A stretch of DNA of 64,000 nucleotides, from the NCBI GenBank assembly GCA_964552325.1, contig CAZKHA010000001.1, positions 1-64,000 of the forward strand, given 5' to 3'. Below, piece by piece: positions 9,533 through 18,603 of this stretch. The stretch is from CAZKCK01 sp964552325. Its GTDB lineage: Bacteria; Bacteroidota; Bacteroidia; Bacteroidales; TTA-H9. The notes under the pieces are model-generated. The model saw nothing but the letters and a program-made list of their open reading frames with translations. It searched no databases and was not told where the DNA came from. How positions within the stretch are numbered: position 1 is the first letter of the stretch; every line of letters starts with the position of its first letter. A program made the position numbers and the translations under genes.

Positions 9533-11698
9533 CTAACGCATAATAACTGGGCTATACCCTTGAATATAATAAAGGTTCCAAAACGAGTTGATGTAACCAT
9601 GGCTTCCTTGACGTACAAATAAATACTTGGTTTGCAATGTTTTAACCTTCAAATTTTGGACACAGGATTGAAAATTCGTTCCAAAACGCATCAGCGCGTT
9701 CATAAAATAAAGGCTTAAGTCATAACCTTTAAAGGCAAGCTCGTCGGGTTCAATCATGTATTGGTTATGGAATTTTTGTATAAAACCTTTGGTATCTTCA
9801 TCCGAATAGTCTACAATTAAGGGAGTAACCAAATGAACGTTTAGCTTCGATAATAAATTGGTTTCTAGGTTATTCATTTCATCCCAAGTTGGTAGCCCAA
9901 TAACTGACAGCCGAATGGTATCGCGACGATTGTTTAGCACCCGAAGCAAATCCATGATGTAAGCTTGATTCTCGGCAACGCTAATTAAAACGTTCTCATA
10001 ACCGGCTTTAAAATTTGTATTCAGCTTTGATAGGCTATCGTTTAAATAAACTACCCTTGAACTTGGGTAATTGGTTTTGAAAAGGTTTTTAATTTGGGTG
10101 TGCAATTTCGAACACAACTCTACACCTTGGTATTTGTTGGCCCTTAATATTATCACATTTTGGCGTACATGTTTCTTTCTTAAGAAATCAACAATGCTTT
10201 CAGCTTGCGAACTTTCTGAAGGCATGGCCTTAAACACCATTGGATTATCCTTTACAATATCGTCGCGCTTCGAAATGGCATTTACTACCGGGATGCCTTG
10301 TTTTTTGGCAAAATCGGCAATAAGCTCAAAGTTCTTGGTAAATACCACACAGATGAACAAATCCATGGTCTTCATCTCGGGTTTGGCCATTAGTTTCTTG
10401 GTATCATCAACATCTTTCGAAACATCAAAAACATGTATTTTAGCCTTTAAACCTTGTTTCTCAAGGGTATCGAGTGCCATTAATGCTCCTTCGTAAAACT
10501 GTATGTATTTAAAGTATGGATAGTCTTTGAGCTTCTTTCCCTTTTGGGTGAAGGCTATTGAATCATACTCATTTAGGTTGAACGGAAGCATGAGAGCCAC
10601 CTTAAATTCTTGGTTAATGTGTTTATAATCAGCAGGACATATCGGATCTTCGGTTTGTTGAACTATAGAATTTTCAGGTTTGGAGGGCTTTTCGGCTTCA
10701 ACAGATTCAACCGGAATTTTTATGGTTTCGGCTTTGCTAATTTTGTCGCCTAAACCAGGATTTGCCTCCTTTAATTTTTCTTCGCTAATAGAATAATTTT
10801 CAGCTACTTCACTTATTTTTTCTTTATGTTGAGAGGTATGTGTAATAAAAGTAGCTTGTTTTCGGTCCTTGGGAATTAAAATAATCTGACCATCGGTTAT
10901 GGCCTCCGTTAAGCCTGAATTGTAAAGCTTAAGTGAATCAATGCTAATGCGATATAAACGCGCAATGCCATACAGACTTTCTTTTCGTGAAACTTTATGC
11001 TCGATGTAAGGGTTTGAATCAACGTTTTTAACTTTGGTAGTTGGTTTCCCGACCTGTATTTTCTGACCAATTTTTGGTCCGTTTTGCAGTTCGGGGTTCC
11101 ATTCCAGTAAATCAGCTATGGCTACGCCAAATTTCTTCGAAATACTATACAAGGTTTCTTTCTCGGCTATCTGATATTCAGTAAATTCTTCTTTTTGAAC
11201 TGGTTTCTCTGGATTTGAAGAATTTGTGGGTTTCATTAGTGCTGAATAATCCATAGGAATTTTAAGAACGGCATCAAGTTGAAGTTCATCAGTTTTTAAA
11301 CTGTTGGTTTTACGGATTGCGTCCTCATCAACACTGTAAATGCGTGCAATAGAGGCTAATGTCTCTGACTTTTTTACGATGTGATAGATAAACGAAGGTT
11401 CTTGCTCCGTTGGTTTTTCGGTCATGCCTTTCACAATGGGTATGCGAAGCTCTTGCCCGGGTTGCAATCCATTCGTTAATTGTGGGTTAAGCACTTGCAA
11501 TTCGTCTTGTGTTACTTGGTAAACTTTGCAAATCGAATACAAAGTTTGACCCTTTTCTACAACATGAATGTAGTATTCGATACCATTTATTTGCTTTATG
11601 ACCTCTGATTTACGAACAGTAACCTGCTCTTGGGCAATAAGATTGGTGGCAAACAAAAGTGTAAGTACTATTATGGCCAAATAGCGTTTCATAATCAT
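9533..11698 (-). CDS. Secreted protein with five LysM domains and a C-terminal periplasmic-binding-fold domain
   Basis: A 721-residue exported protein. After a signal peptide (MKRYLAIIVLTLL, cleaved near AQE) come five LysM-like repeats: IHVVEKGQTLYSICKVYQV, YHIVKKSETLASIARIYSV, YQIAEKETLYSISKKFGV, HKVSRKESLYGIARLYRI and a weaker fifth (KEKISEVAENYSI). Each is followed by an N-P-x-L or similar turn and an I-P end. From about residue 365 the sequence (VALMLPFNL, FYEGALMALDTL) resembles a type 1 periplasmic-binding fold, as in amino-acid receptors. LysM binds peptidoglycan; the ligand of the last domain is unknown. It starts 14 bases after the guaA stop, so it is probably co-transcribed. ATG at 11692 is an alternative start. 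Confidence 0.85.
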   Translation of the reverse strand: MIMKRYLAIIVLTLLFATNLIAQEQVTVRKSEVIKQINGIEYYIHVVEKGQTLYSICKVYQVTQDELQVLNPQLTNGLQPGQELRIPIVKGMTEKPTEQEPSFIYHIVKKSETLASIARIYSVDEDAIRKTNSLKTDELQLDAVLKIPMDYSALMKPTNSSNPEKPVQKEEFTEYQIAEKETLYSISKKFGVAIADLLEWNPELQNGPKIGQKIQVGKPTTKVKNVDSNPYIEHKVSRKESLYGIARLYRISIDSLKLYNSGLTEAITDGQIILIPKDRKQATFITHTSQHKEKISEVAENYSISEEKLKEANPGLGDKISKAETIKIPVESVEAEKPSKPENSIVQQTEDPICPADYKHINQEFKVALMLPFNLNEYDSIAFTQKGKKLKDYPYFKYIQFYEGALMALDTLEKQGLKAKIHVFDVSKDVDDTKKLMAKPEMKTMDLFICVVFTKNFELIADFAKKQGIPVVNAISKRDDIVKDNPMVFKAMPSESSQAESIVDFLRKKHVRQNVIILRANKYQGVELCSKLHTQIKNLFKTNYPSSRVVYLNDSLSKLNTNFKAGYENVLISVAENQAYIMDLLRVLNNRRDTIRLSVIGLPTWDEMNNLETNLLSKLNVHLVTPLIVDYSDEDTKGFIQKFHNQYMIEPDELAFKGYDLSLYFMNALMRFGTNFQSCVQNLKVKTLQTKYLFVRQGSHGYINSFWNLYYIQGYSPVIMR

Positions 11699-11712
11699 CC
11701 TTTTTTAGCGGT

Positions 11713-13242
11713 TTATTCCCATTCGATAGTTGCAGGTGGTTTGGAGCTAATATCGTAAACTACTCTATTTACACCTTTTACGCGGTTTATTATCTCGTTT
11801 GAGATTTTTGCAAGAAACTCATGCGGCAAGTGCGACCAATCAGCCGTCATTCCATCGGTTGATCCTACAGCACGCAGGGCAACAACGTTTTCGTAGGTGC
11901 GTTCATCACCCATAACCCCAACAGCCTGAACTGGTAATAACACAACAAAGGCTTGCCAAACCTGGTCGTACAAACCCTCGCGCTTTAAACCTTCAATAAA
12001 AATGTGGTCGGCTTCGCGCAAAACTTCCAGTTTTTCAAACGAAACATCGCCAATAATTCGGATACCCAAACCTGGGCCCGGAAAAGGATGCCGGCCCAAG
12101 AGATCTTCCTTCATGTTCATGGCACGACCAACCCTGCGTACTTCATCCTTAAAAAGGCTTCGGAGTGGTTCTACAATCTTAAGTTTCATAAAATCGGGCA
12201 AGCCACCTACATTGTGGTGCGACTTAATAGTGGCCGAGGGTCCATTAACCGAAATCGATTCAATAACGTCAGGATAAATAGTTCCTTGTGCAAGCCATTG
12301 TACATCAGCAATTTTATGAGCTTCTTCGTCAAAAACTTCTATAAAGGTCCTGCCGATGATTTTACGTTTTGTTTCTGGATCGCTTACCCCAGCCAAAGCT
12401 GATAAAAAGTTTTGAGAAGCATCAACTCCTTTTACATTTAATCCCATGCCTTTGTAAGATTCTAATACGGCCTGAAATTCGTTTTTACGCAATAAACCAT
12501 TGTCAACAAAAATACAATGTAGTTGATTTCCAATAGCTTTATGGAGAAGCATGGCCGCAACGCTTGAATCGACACCACCTGAGAGGCCTAACACTACTTT
12601 TTGATTGCCAATTTGTTGCTTAAGCTCATTTACAGTGAGTTCGATAAACGAACCCGGGGTCCAATTTTGACTGCAGCCACATACACGCACTACAAAATTA
12701 TGGAGCAAGATGGTGCCTTCGGTGGAATGGAATACTTCGGGATGAAATTGAATTCCCCAAGTTTGTTCGCCCTTAATGGAATAGCCTGCATATTTTACAT
12801 CGGTGGTACTTGCTATCCGTTCAAAGCCTTCCGGAACCTCTAAAATAGTGTCGCCATGCGACATCCATACTTGGCAACCCTCTGACATGCCTCTCAGCAA
12901 GATGTCTTCAGAATTTATATCAGCCAGATTTGCCCTTCCATATTCCCTAATTTTTGAAGGTGCTACATGTCCACCAGAGCTTTGCGCCAGGTACTGCGCA
13001 CCATAGCAAACGCCCAGCAATGGAAACTGTCCACGTATTGTTGAAAGATCGGAATTGGGTGCCCCATCATCACGGACCGAAAATGGACTACCTGAAAGAA
13101 TAACTCCCTTGTAATGTGGACTTAACTCGGGTATCTTGTTGAATGGCACAATTTCACAATAAACATTTAATTCGCGAACCCTACGAGCTATCAATTGGGT
13201 ATATTGCGATCCAAAATCAAGGATTAATATGGTTTCCTGCAT
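11713..13242 (-). CDS. guaA: GMP synthase (glutamine-hydrolysing)
   Basis: Converts XMP to GMP using glutamine and ATP. It is 509 residues from the ATG at 13242. The class I glutamine amidotransferase domain comes first ([19 protein letters not shown]; nucleophile Cys in GVCYGAQ; His and Glu in QFHPEVFHS). The ATP-pyrophosphatase domain has the P-loop [11 protein letters not shown]. The C-terminal dimerisation domain ends in [10 protein letters not shown] longer frame reaches 13281, but a TAnnTTTG box at 13279-13286 overlaps that extension, so the internal ATG is chosen. The LysM gene follows closely. Confidence 0.97.
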   Translation of the reverse strand: MQETILILDFGSQYTQLIARRVRELNVYCEIVPFNKIPELSPHYKGVILSGSPFSVRDDGAPNSDLSTIRGQFPLLGVCYGAQYLAQSSGGHVAPSKIREYGRANLADINSEDILLRGMSEGCQVWMSHGDTILEVPEGFERIASTTDVKYAGYSIKGEQTWGIQFHPEVFHSTEGTILLHNFVVRVCGCSQNWTPGSFIELTVNELKQQIGNQKVVLGLSGGVDSSVAAMLLHKAIGNQLHCIFVDNGLLRKNEFQAVLESYKGMGLNVKGVDASQNFLSALAGVSDPETKRKIIGRTFIEVFDEEAHKIADVQWLAQGTIYPDVIESISVNGPSATIKSHHNVGGLPDFMKLKIVEPLRSLFKDEVRRVGRAMNMKEDLLGRHPFPGPGLGIRIIGDVSFEKLEVLREADHIFIEGLKREGLYDQVWQAFVVLLPVQAVGVMGDERTYENVVALRAVGSTDGMTADWSHLPHEFLAKISNEIINRVKGVNRVVYDISSKPPATIEWE

Positions 13243-13278
13243 GAAAATTAAGAAGTTACTTGTTAGAGCTTGGTTCTG

Positions 13279-13286
13279 CAAAAATA
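13279..13286 (-). promoter_or_regulatory. -7 box for guaA
   Basis: The minus strand reads TATTTTTG, an exact TAnnTTTG match, 36 bases upstream of the chosen ATG. It fixes the start by excluding the longer open frame. Confidence 0.55.
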
Positions 13287-13358
13287 CACAGTTTGCGGTG
13301 GATTGCCTAATTTTTTAGCCCCTTATATTTAATGTATGCTTTCAATGATAAAATCCCC

Positions 13359-13366
13359 TACTTTCG
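13359..13366 (+). promoter_or_regulatory. -7 box (one mismatch) for the flavin reductase gene
   Basis: TACTTTCG differs from TAnnTTTG at one base and lies 25 bases before the ATG at 13392, the spacing seen for other boxes in this window. Confidence 0.4.
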
Positions 13367-13391
13367 TGCACCTAAAATCTGAACGACTATT

Positions 13392-13961
13392 ATGGAGCCC
13401 AAATTAGTATTAAGACCTTCAACCTTACTGTTTCCATTGCCAGCCATTATGGTTTCGTGTGGTACCATGGAACAATCAAATATTATAACCATCTCCTGGA
13501 CCGGAACCGTTTGCTCGGAGCCACCAATGTGTTATATATCAGTTCGTCCGGAACGCTATTCCCATAAATTGATATCGGAAGGTTTAGACTTTGTTATTAA
13601 CCTAACCAACAATTCATTAGCTAAAGAAACAGACTTTTGTGGTGTAAAATCAGGACGTGACTACAACAAGTTTGATCATTTGAAACTTACCAAAATGGCT
13701 GCTACACTTGTTAAATCGCCTATGATTGCCGAAGCTCCGGTAAATATTGAGTGTAAGGTTGTTCGAGTACTTCCCTTAGGAACCCATGATATGTTTTTGG
13801 CCGAAGTTGTTGCTGTTCATGCTAATCAATCGTTGGTGAATCCTATAACACAAGCAGTTGACTTACGCTTGGCTGATTTAATCGTTTATAATAAGGGGTA
13901 TTACCATGGCCTGTCAGAAACGTATGGGAGCGCTGGTTTTACCCATAAATTGAACTTATAG
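13392..13961 (+). CDS. Flavin reductase-like / flavoredoxin family protein
   Basis: A 189-residue cytoplasmic FMN-binding split-barrel protein. Family marks are the N-terminal PAIMVSCG, the TISWTGTVCSEPPMCYISVRP stretch (FMN-binding region), FVINLTNNSLAKETDFCGV and the late MFLAEVVAVH. Members reduce flavins with NAD(P)H or carry electrons; the partner is not identifiable here. It is followed 13 bases later by a glycosyltransferase gene on the same strand, an arrangement with no obvious functional link. Confidence 0.85.
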   Translation: MEPKLVLRPSTLLFPLPAIMVSCGTMEQSNIITISWTGTVCSEPPMCYISVRPERYSHKLISEGLDFVINLTNNSLAKETDFCGVKSGRDYNKFDHLKLTKMAATLVKSPMIAEAPVNIECKVVRVLPLGTHDMFLAEVVAVHANQSLVNPITQAVDLRLADLIVYNKGYYHGLSETYGSAGFTHKLNL

Positions 13962-13974
13962 AGCTTAGCATGAA

Positions 13975-14742
13975 ATGAAAACCATAAAGCTTTCTGTTGT
14001 AATTATAACCTATAACGAAGAACGAAACATTGGGCGATGTTTGGATTCTATTGTTGCGATAGCCGATGATATTGTAGTTGTTGACTCATTTTCAACTGAT
14101 TCAACAGAAATGATATGCCTTAAAAAGGGGGCTCGGTTTATAAAACATGCTTTTGAAGGGCACATTCAGCAGAAAAATTTTGCGATTACGCAAGCCAAAT
14201 TTCCCTTTATCCTTTCGTTGGATGCCGATGAGGCTGTTTCACCACCATTGGCAAAATCAATATTGGATGTCAAAAACAATTGGCAATATGATGGTTATAG
14301 CATGAACAGGCTTACAAACTATGCCGGAAAATGGATACATCATTCGGGTTGGTACCCCGATACCAAACTTAGGCTTTGCGATAGTACCAAAGGTAGTTGG
14401 GGTGGTGTAAACCCCCATGATAAATACGAATTGAGGCCTGGAAGTACAATGATGCACTTAAAGGGCAATTTACTACATTATTCGTTCTATAGTGTTCAAG
14501 AACATATAAATCAATCAATTAAATTTGCAACAATTGCTGCAAACGCGCTTCATGCCAATCATAAAAAAATCCTTTGGCCAAAGATATGGTTAAGTGTTAT
14601 GTTTCGGTTTATCAAACACTACATAATTCATTTAGGCTTCCTCGATGGCAAGGAAGGACTTACAATAAGCATTATAACTGCCAAATATACAGGATATAAG
14701 TACAGATTGCTGTATGAGTTGAACAAAAAAAGAAAGAAGTAG
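13975..14742 (+). CDS. GT2 family glycosyltransferase, WaaE/KdtX-like
   Basis: A 255-residue GT-A-fold glycosyltransferase. The start KLSVVIITYNEERNIGRCL, the nucleotide-binding DDIVVVDSFSTDST and the DxD-type motif LSLDADEAV are clear. GWYPDTKLRL and the late His-rich FRFIKHYIIHLGFLDG match the WaaE/KdtX subgroup, which adds a glucose-type sugar to the lipopolysaccharide core. The role here is therefore probably core or lipid-linked sugar assembly at the inner membrane, as an inference from subgroup. It is convergent with the ThiS gene (7 bases between stops). Confidence 0.85.
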   Translation: MKTIKLSVVIITYNEERNIGRCLDSIVAIADDIVVVDSFSTDSTEMICLKKGARFIKHAFEGHIQQKNFAITQAKFPFILSLDADEAVSPPLAKSILDVKNNWQYDGYSMNRLTNYAGKWIHHSGWYPDTKLRLCDSTKGSWGGVNPHDKYELRPGSTMMHLKGNLLHYSFYSVQEHINQSIKFATIAANALHANHKKILWPKIWLSVMFRFIKHYIIHLGFLDGKEGLTISIITAKYTGYKYRLLYELNKKRKK

Positions 14743-14749
14743 CTTAAAC

Positions 14750-14953
14750 TTATCCCCCACTTTCTAAATGGATAATTGCCAATAGGTCGCCATCCTTCAC
14801 AAAAGTGGTTTCCCTATCCTCGTCCATCACAAATTTCCCATTTAACTTGATAACGAGCATTTTAAAGGAGAATTTTTTAACTTTCAAGATTTCTGCTACG
14901 CTTAAGGTTTGGGCGTCAAATGATTCAAGTCGATTATTTAGTGTAATATTCAT
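14750..14953 (-). CDS. thiS: ThiS-like sulfur carrier protein
   Basis: A 67-residue beta-grasp protein of the ThiS/MoaD type ending in the diagnostic Gly-Gly (HLESGG). In thiamine thiazole synthesis that C-terminus is adenylated by ThiF and then carries sulfur as a thiocarboxylate. Its ATG overlaps the stop of the upstream ThiF-like gene (ATGA), so the two are coupled. The usual partners ThiG and ThiH are not in the window. Another sulfur-transfer pathway is possible, so the symbol is provisional. Confidence 0.8.
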   Translation of the reverse strand: MNITLNNRLESFDAQTLSVAEILKVKKFSFKMLVIKLNGKFVMDEDRETTFVKDGDLLAIIHLESGG

Positions 14954-15558
14954 TGTGTAGCGTTTTTGATTTCGAAGCCTTTTAGTAGAATTTCTAAAAC
15001 TTGGTTTGCTTCCATATTGGCAACTATTCCCACACGTGGTGCCAAGGGAGGATGGGTTTCGTCAACTCCAGATTCCTGATCACCACATACATACAAGTTT
15101 CCATAATCCTGTACGGTTATGCTAGTTGATTTTCCCCAGCCAGCCATGCCAATACCACTAACTAACGGTATTTGAGGCAATTTTACACCAATTGTTTGAA
15201 TTATCATTCGCTTCATGAGAGCTTGGTCAAAAGCTTCAACTATAACATGGCAATGTGCAAAAATGGGAACTATGTTTTCACTATCAAGCTTGATGTTATG
15301 CGTTTCAAGATGTATGTTCGGATCGATGCGATGAATATTTTCCTTTAATGCATCAACCTTAAACAGCCCAATTTGATCGTAAAAATAGTATTGTCGGTTT
15401 AGATTTGATAGTTCAACCCGGTCAAAATCTGCAATAATTATTCTACCAACCCCAACCCTAGCCAAAGCTACGGCACAATTTGAACCTAAGCCCCCAGCGC
15501 CTGCTATACCTACACAAGCATCCTTTAAGCGTAACCTAAGTTGATTCATTGCATCCAT
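14950..15558 (-). CDS. thiF: ThiF-like sulfur carrier adenylyltransferase (short, E1-like)
   Basis: A 202-residue E1-like enzyme expected to adenylate the C-terminal glycine of the adjacent ThiS. The nucleotide-binding GIAGAGGLGSN begins near residue 17, followed by ADFDRVELSNLNRQ and the crossover region VSGIGMAGWGKS. The sequence resembles the short ThiF group of anaerobes rather than E. coli ThiF, and it lacks the paired CxxC zinc motifs. The open frame extends to 15615, but a -7 box at 15577-15584 lies inside that extension, so ATG 15558 (MDAMNQL) is chosen. It forms a unit with thiS. Confidence 0.85.
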   Translation of the reverse strand: MDAMNQLRLRLKDACVGIAGAGGLGSNCAVALARVGVGRIIIADFDRVELSNLNRQYYFYDQIGLFKVDALKENIHRIDPNIHLETHNIKLDSENIVPIFAHCHVIVEAFDQALMKRMIIQTIGVKLPQIPLVSGIGMAGWGKSTSITVQDYGNLYVCGDQESGVDETHPPLAPRVGIVANMEANQVLEILLKGFEIKNATQ

Positions 15559-15576
15559 TGGTCCAATATTTTGATG

Positions 15577-15584
15577 CAAAGATA
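15577..15584 (-). promoter_or_regulatory. -7 box for the thiF-thiS unit
   Basis: The minus strand reads TATCTTTG, an exact TAnnTTTG match, 18 bases before ATG 15558. It is nearly back-to-back with the cotH-like promoter at 15604-15611, so the two promoters may interfere. Confidence 0.6.
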
Positions 15585-15603
15585 TTGAAATGGGGATAAA
15601 CCG

Positions 15604-15611
15604 TACTTTTG
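15604..15611 (+). promoter_or_regulatory. -7 box for the CotH-like gene
   Basis: TACTTTTG is an exact TAnnTTTG match, 32 bases before ATG 15644. A TTG at 15585-15587 could be a short-spaced -33 element. Confidence 0.6.
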
Positions 15612-15643
15612 CCATTCCAAATCAAGCCCTATCACCTTATCCA

Positions 15644-17260
15644 ATGAAAGCCCGTTTTGTACTTTTTATATTGCTAACTACAATTAAATTTGCTTATCCT
15701 CAAATATTTACAGAAAGCAACCTTCCTATAGTAATACTGAATACCGATGGTGCTTCCATACCGAATGAGCCAAAAATTCCGGGCACAATGAAAATCATTG
15801 ACAATGGGCCAGGTCAAGTAAATCACACGACCGATCCTGGAAATGTGTATGATGGAAATATGGGCATCGAAATCAGGGGACATTATTCGGCCTCGTTACC
15901 CCAAAAACCTTATGCCATCGAAACCCGCGATAGTCAACAAAATGAACTAAGTGTGCCGCTATTTGGATGGCCCGAAGAATCGGATTGGGTGTTGCTTGCG
16001 AATTATAATGATAAGGTTTTTATGCGCAATGTATTGGCTTTCAAACTCTCAAATGAGGCAGGTTTCTACGCCTCACGCACCAAATTTGTAGAAGTTGTGT
16101 TAAACGGACAGTACGATGGCATCTATATTTTTGGTGAAAAACTGAAACGCGATAATGGAAGGGTTGATATTGCCAAACTTGAAACCGGAGAAATTAGCGG
16201 AGAACCCTTGACCGGTGGCTACATTTTTAAAGTTGATTATTATGATGGCAGCAATAGCTGGTTGTCACCCTATCATCCAATAGAACACCCGAACTTTGAT
16301 ATTCATTTTGTTTATTATTACCCTAAACCTGAGGATATTGTAATAGAACAACGCAATTATCTCAAATCGTTTGTTACCTCATTTGAAGCTGCTCTGTATT
16401 CTCCTGATTTCACGCATCCTTTAACTGGTTACAGGCCTTTCATAAACAGTGAGAGCTTTGTTAATTATTTATTGGTTAACGAATTAGCTCGAAATAACGA
16501 TGGGTTTAAAAAGAGTTATTTCTTTCATAAGAACAGAGATGGAATAGATAAGCGTATTCAAGCTGGACCTGTTTGGGATTTTGATTGGGCGTGGAAGAAT
16601 ATTGATGAATGCTCCATTTTTGCGAATACGGATGGTAGCGGGTGGGCTTATCAAGTAAACGATTGTTGGCCTGATATAAATTCTCCCGATTGGCAGGTTC
16701 GATTATTGCAAGATCCTGTTTTTGTTAACCTTACACGTTGTCGTTGGGAAGAAATGAAGCAAGATATAATGAATAAAGACAGCTTGTTTACGTGGATTGA
16801 TGCTACTTCGAGCTTTTTATGGGATGCCCAAGAACGGCATTACACCCGTTGGCCAATCCTTGGATTGAATGTAGGCACTCCAGTTTTACCTCCTATCCCG
16901 GCTACGTTTCAAGGAGAAATTAATGCGTTTAAACATTGGATTGAACTTCGCTTGGCTTGGCTTGATGCCAATATCACCGGCTTTTGTGATCCTACTATCA
17001 TTCCAGAAAATACTGGATTAGAGCCCTTTATATACCCAAACCCGACCAATGACAAGGTTTTTGTTGAAACAAACAGTAGTGCCACTACATGGTATGCCCA
17101 ATTATATGGCCTGGATGGAACACAAATAGCCGTACAAAGCATTTATGCTAAATCTATCATAAGCATTGATTTACAAAATATTAAACCAGGTATGTACTTA
17201 TTGCGGCTTGGAATTTCAAATTCGAATGCCGTTATCTATAAAAAACTTATAGTTAAATAA
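15644..17260 (+). CDS. Secreted CotH-family kinase-like protein with type IX sorting domain
   Basis: A 538-residue exported protein. A signal peptide (MKARFVLFILLTTIKFAYPQ) precedes the CotH domain. Seen there are MGIEIRGHYSASLPQKPYAI, VLLANYNDKVFMRN, FVEVVLNGQYDGIYIFGEKL and the metal-binding GPVWDFDWAWKN. Spore-coat CotH is an atypical protein kinase; extracellular bacterial members are poorly understood. The last ~75 residues (IYPNPTNDKVFVET, then GMYLLRLG and a Lys-rich end) form a type IX secretion C-terminal sorting domain, implying surface attachment or release. The internal ATG is chosen because the longer frame overlaps the promoter and the signal peptide starts here. Confidence 0.88.
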   Translation: MKARFVLFILLTTIKFAYPQIFTESNLPIVILNTDGASIPNEPKIPGTMKIIDNGPGQVNHTTDPGNVYDGNMGIEIRGHYSASLPQKPYAIETRDSQQNELSVPLFGWPEESDWVLLANYNDKVFMRNVLAFKLSNEAGFYASRTKFVEVVLNGQYDGIYIFGEKLKRDNGRVDIAKLETGEISGEPLTGGYIFKVDYYDGSNSWLSPYHPIEHPNFDIHFVYYYPKPEDIVIEQRNYLKSFVTSFEAALYSPDFTHPLTGYRPFINSESFVNYLLVNELARNNDGFKKSYFFHKNRDGIDKRIQAGPVWDFDWAWKNIDECSIFANTDGSGWAYQVNDCWPDINSPDWQVRLLQDPVFVNLTRCRWEEMKQDIMNKDSLFTWIDATSSFLWDAQERHYTRWPILGLNVGTPVLPPIPATFQGEINAFKHWIELRLAWLDANITGFCDPTIIPENTGLEPFIYPNPTNDKVFVETNSSATTWYAQLYGLDGTQIAVQSIYAKSIISIDLQNIKPGMYLLRLGISNSNAVIYKKLIVK

Positions 17261-17360
17261 GTATCATTAAATCAATATAGTACATCAAGAATTGTATAAA
17301 AAACGAGTCGAATTGGTTTTAAGTTACAGTTAATATTAAGGCATAGAAAATACTAATGCC

Positions 17361-17368
17361 TAACTTTG
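17361..17368 (+). promoter_or_regulatory. -7 box for the KAS III-like gene
   Basis: TAACTTTG is an exact TAnnTTTG match, 30 bases before the ATG at 17399. Confidence 0.6.
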
Positions 17369-17398
17369 TACCGCAGTTTAACCCAATAAACTTATTCT

Positions 17399-18478
17399 AT
17401 GAATTCCATAAAAACGATCATAAAAGGAACGGGTAGTTACATACCCACACGTATAGTTACGAATGACGATTTTGCTTTGAATCAATTCCTAGATCAAAAT
17501 GGCCAACCTTATGAAGGTAGCCATCAAGAGATTGCAGAGAAATTTACAGCTATAACGGGTATCTCTGAGCGGCGTTATGTTACCGACGACCTAACAGCTT
17601 CCGATATTGGAGCCATCGCAGCCGAGGCGGCCATTAAAGACTCAGGCGTAAACCGAGAAGATATTGATTACATAATTGTAGCTCATAACTATGGTGACGT
17701 TCAGAAGAATACCATCCAAACGGACACTGTTCCCAGCCTTGCCGCCCGCATTAAACAACAATTGGGAATTGTAAATCCGGGATGTGTAGCTTTTGATATT
17801 TTATTTGGTTGCCCTGGCTGGGTGCAAGGAATGATAATTGCCGATTCCTTTATAAAATCAGGCTTGGCCAAATGTTGCTTAGTTATTGGTACTGAAACTC
17901 TTTCGAGGGTTATTGATATGCATGACCGTGATTCGATGATATATGCTGATGGAGCTGGTGCAACTGTGGTTGAAGGAATTAGAACCGATAAAGAAGTAGG
18001 CATTTTAGCCACCAGCAATGTTACCTATGCCCAAGATGAGGCTTACTATATTTTTATGGGTAAAAGCTTTGAAAATGAAGCAGATCCTGCGATCAGGTAC
18101 ATAAAAATGTATGGTCGGAAAATCTATGAGTTTGCTTTAACTCATGTGCCACCAGCCATGAAAGCTTGCTTGGATAAAACTGGATATGGCATCGAAGAAG
18201 TAAAGAAAGTATTTATTCATCAGGCTAATGAAAAGATGGATGAAGAGATTTTAAAAAGATTCTATCGCATGTTCAGGGTAAAAAATGTGCCCGAAAACAT
18301 TATGCCGATGAGCATTCACAGGCTCGGAAACAGCAGTGTGGCCACGGTGCCAACCCTTTTAGACCAAGTTCGCAAACGTACTTCGGACCAAGAACATGAA
18401 CTGAACGAGGGCGATTTAATTCTACTTGCTTCTGTGGGGGCAGGTATGAATGTAAATTGCATTGCATATCGTATTTGA
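17399..18478 (+). CDS. 3-oxoacyl-ACP synthase III family protein (FabH-like)
   Basis: A 359-residue thiolase-fold condensing enzyme of the KAS III family. The catalytic triad is visible: Cys in DILFGCPGWV (near residue 138), His in FIHQANEKMDE (near 273) and Asn in LGNSSVATVPT (near 310). It is about 30 residues longer than E. coli FabH (317), with extra sequence near residues 25-45. KAS III starts fatty-acid synthesis by condensing acyl-CoA with malonyl-ACP. No other fab gene is adjacent, so it may be an accessory KAS III for a special acyl product rather than the housekeeping FabH. Confidence 0.85.
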   Translation: MNSIKTIIKGTGSYIPTRIVTNDDFALNQFLDQNGQPYEGSHQEIAEKFTAITGISERRYVTDDLTASDIGAIAAEAAIKDSGVNREDIDYIIVAHNYGDVQKNTIQTDTVPSLAARIKQQLGIVNPGCVAFDILFGCPGWVQGMIIADSFIKSGLAKCCLVIGTETLSRVIDMHDRDSMIYADGAGATVVEGIRTDKEVGILATSNVTYAQDEAYYIFMGKSFENEADPAIRYIKMYGRKIYEFALTHVPPAMKACLDKTGYGIEEVKKVFIHQANEKMDEEILKRFYRMFRVKNVPENIMPMSIHRLGNSSVATVPTLLDQVRKRTSDQEHELNEGDLILLASVGAGMNVNCIAYRI

Positions 18479-18529
18479 TTTCTCATGAGGGTATTCATTT
18501 ATAATACCTTATCACCATTATAAAGTATA

Positions 18530-18578
18530 AAGCCACAAAGGCTGTCTTTTGAAAATTAAAAGATTGGCTTTGTGGCTT
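18530..18578. terminator. Bidirectional hairpin terminator between convergent genes
   Basis: A long inverted repeat: AAGCCACAAAG (18530-18540) pairs with CTTTGTGGCTT (18568-18578), extended by TCTTTT/AAAAGA around a seven-base loop with two mismatches. It sits between the convergent KAS III-like and AraC genes and can serve both strands. Confidence 0.75.
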
Positions 18579-18603
18579 AACATTTTTAAAACCAATACAA
18601 TAG

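Noticed and set aside
10071..10496. 141-residue plus-strand frame opposite the LysM gene
   Set aside because: Antisense to the receptor-like domain of the LysM protein, without promoter box or recognisable domain.
12002..12402. Two overlapping plus-strand frames within guaA
   Set aside because: Both lie antisense to intact guaA coding sequence with no family resemblance.
13243..13281. Extension of guaA to 13281
   Set aside because: It runs into the TATTTTTG box at 13279-13286, and GuaA homologues start at [14 protein letters not shown] residues.
15559..15615. N-terminal extension of the ThiF-like protein to 15615
   Set aside because: The extension overlaps the TATCTTTG box at 15577-15584 and adds residues before the conserved core; ATG 15558 is preferred.
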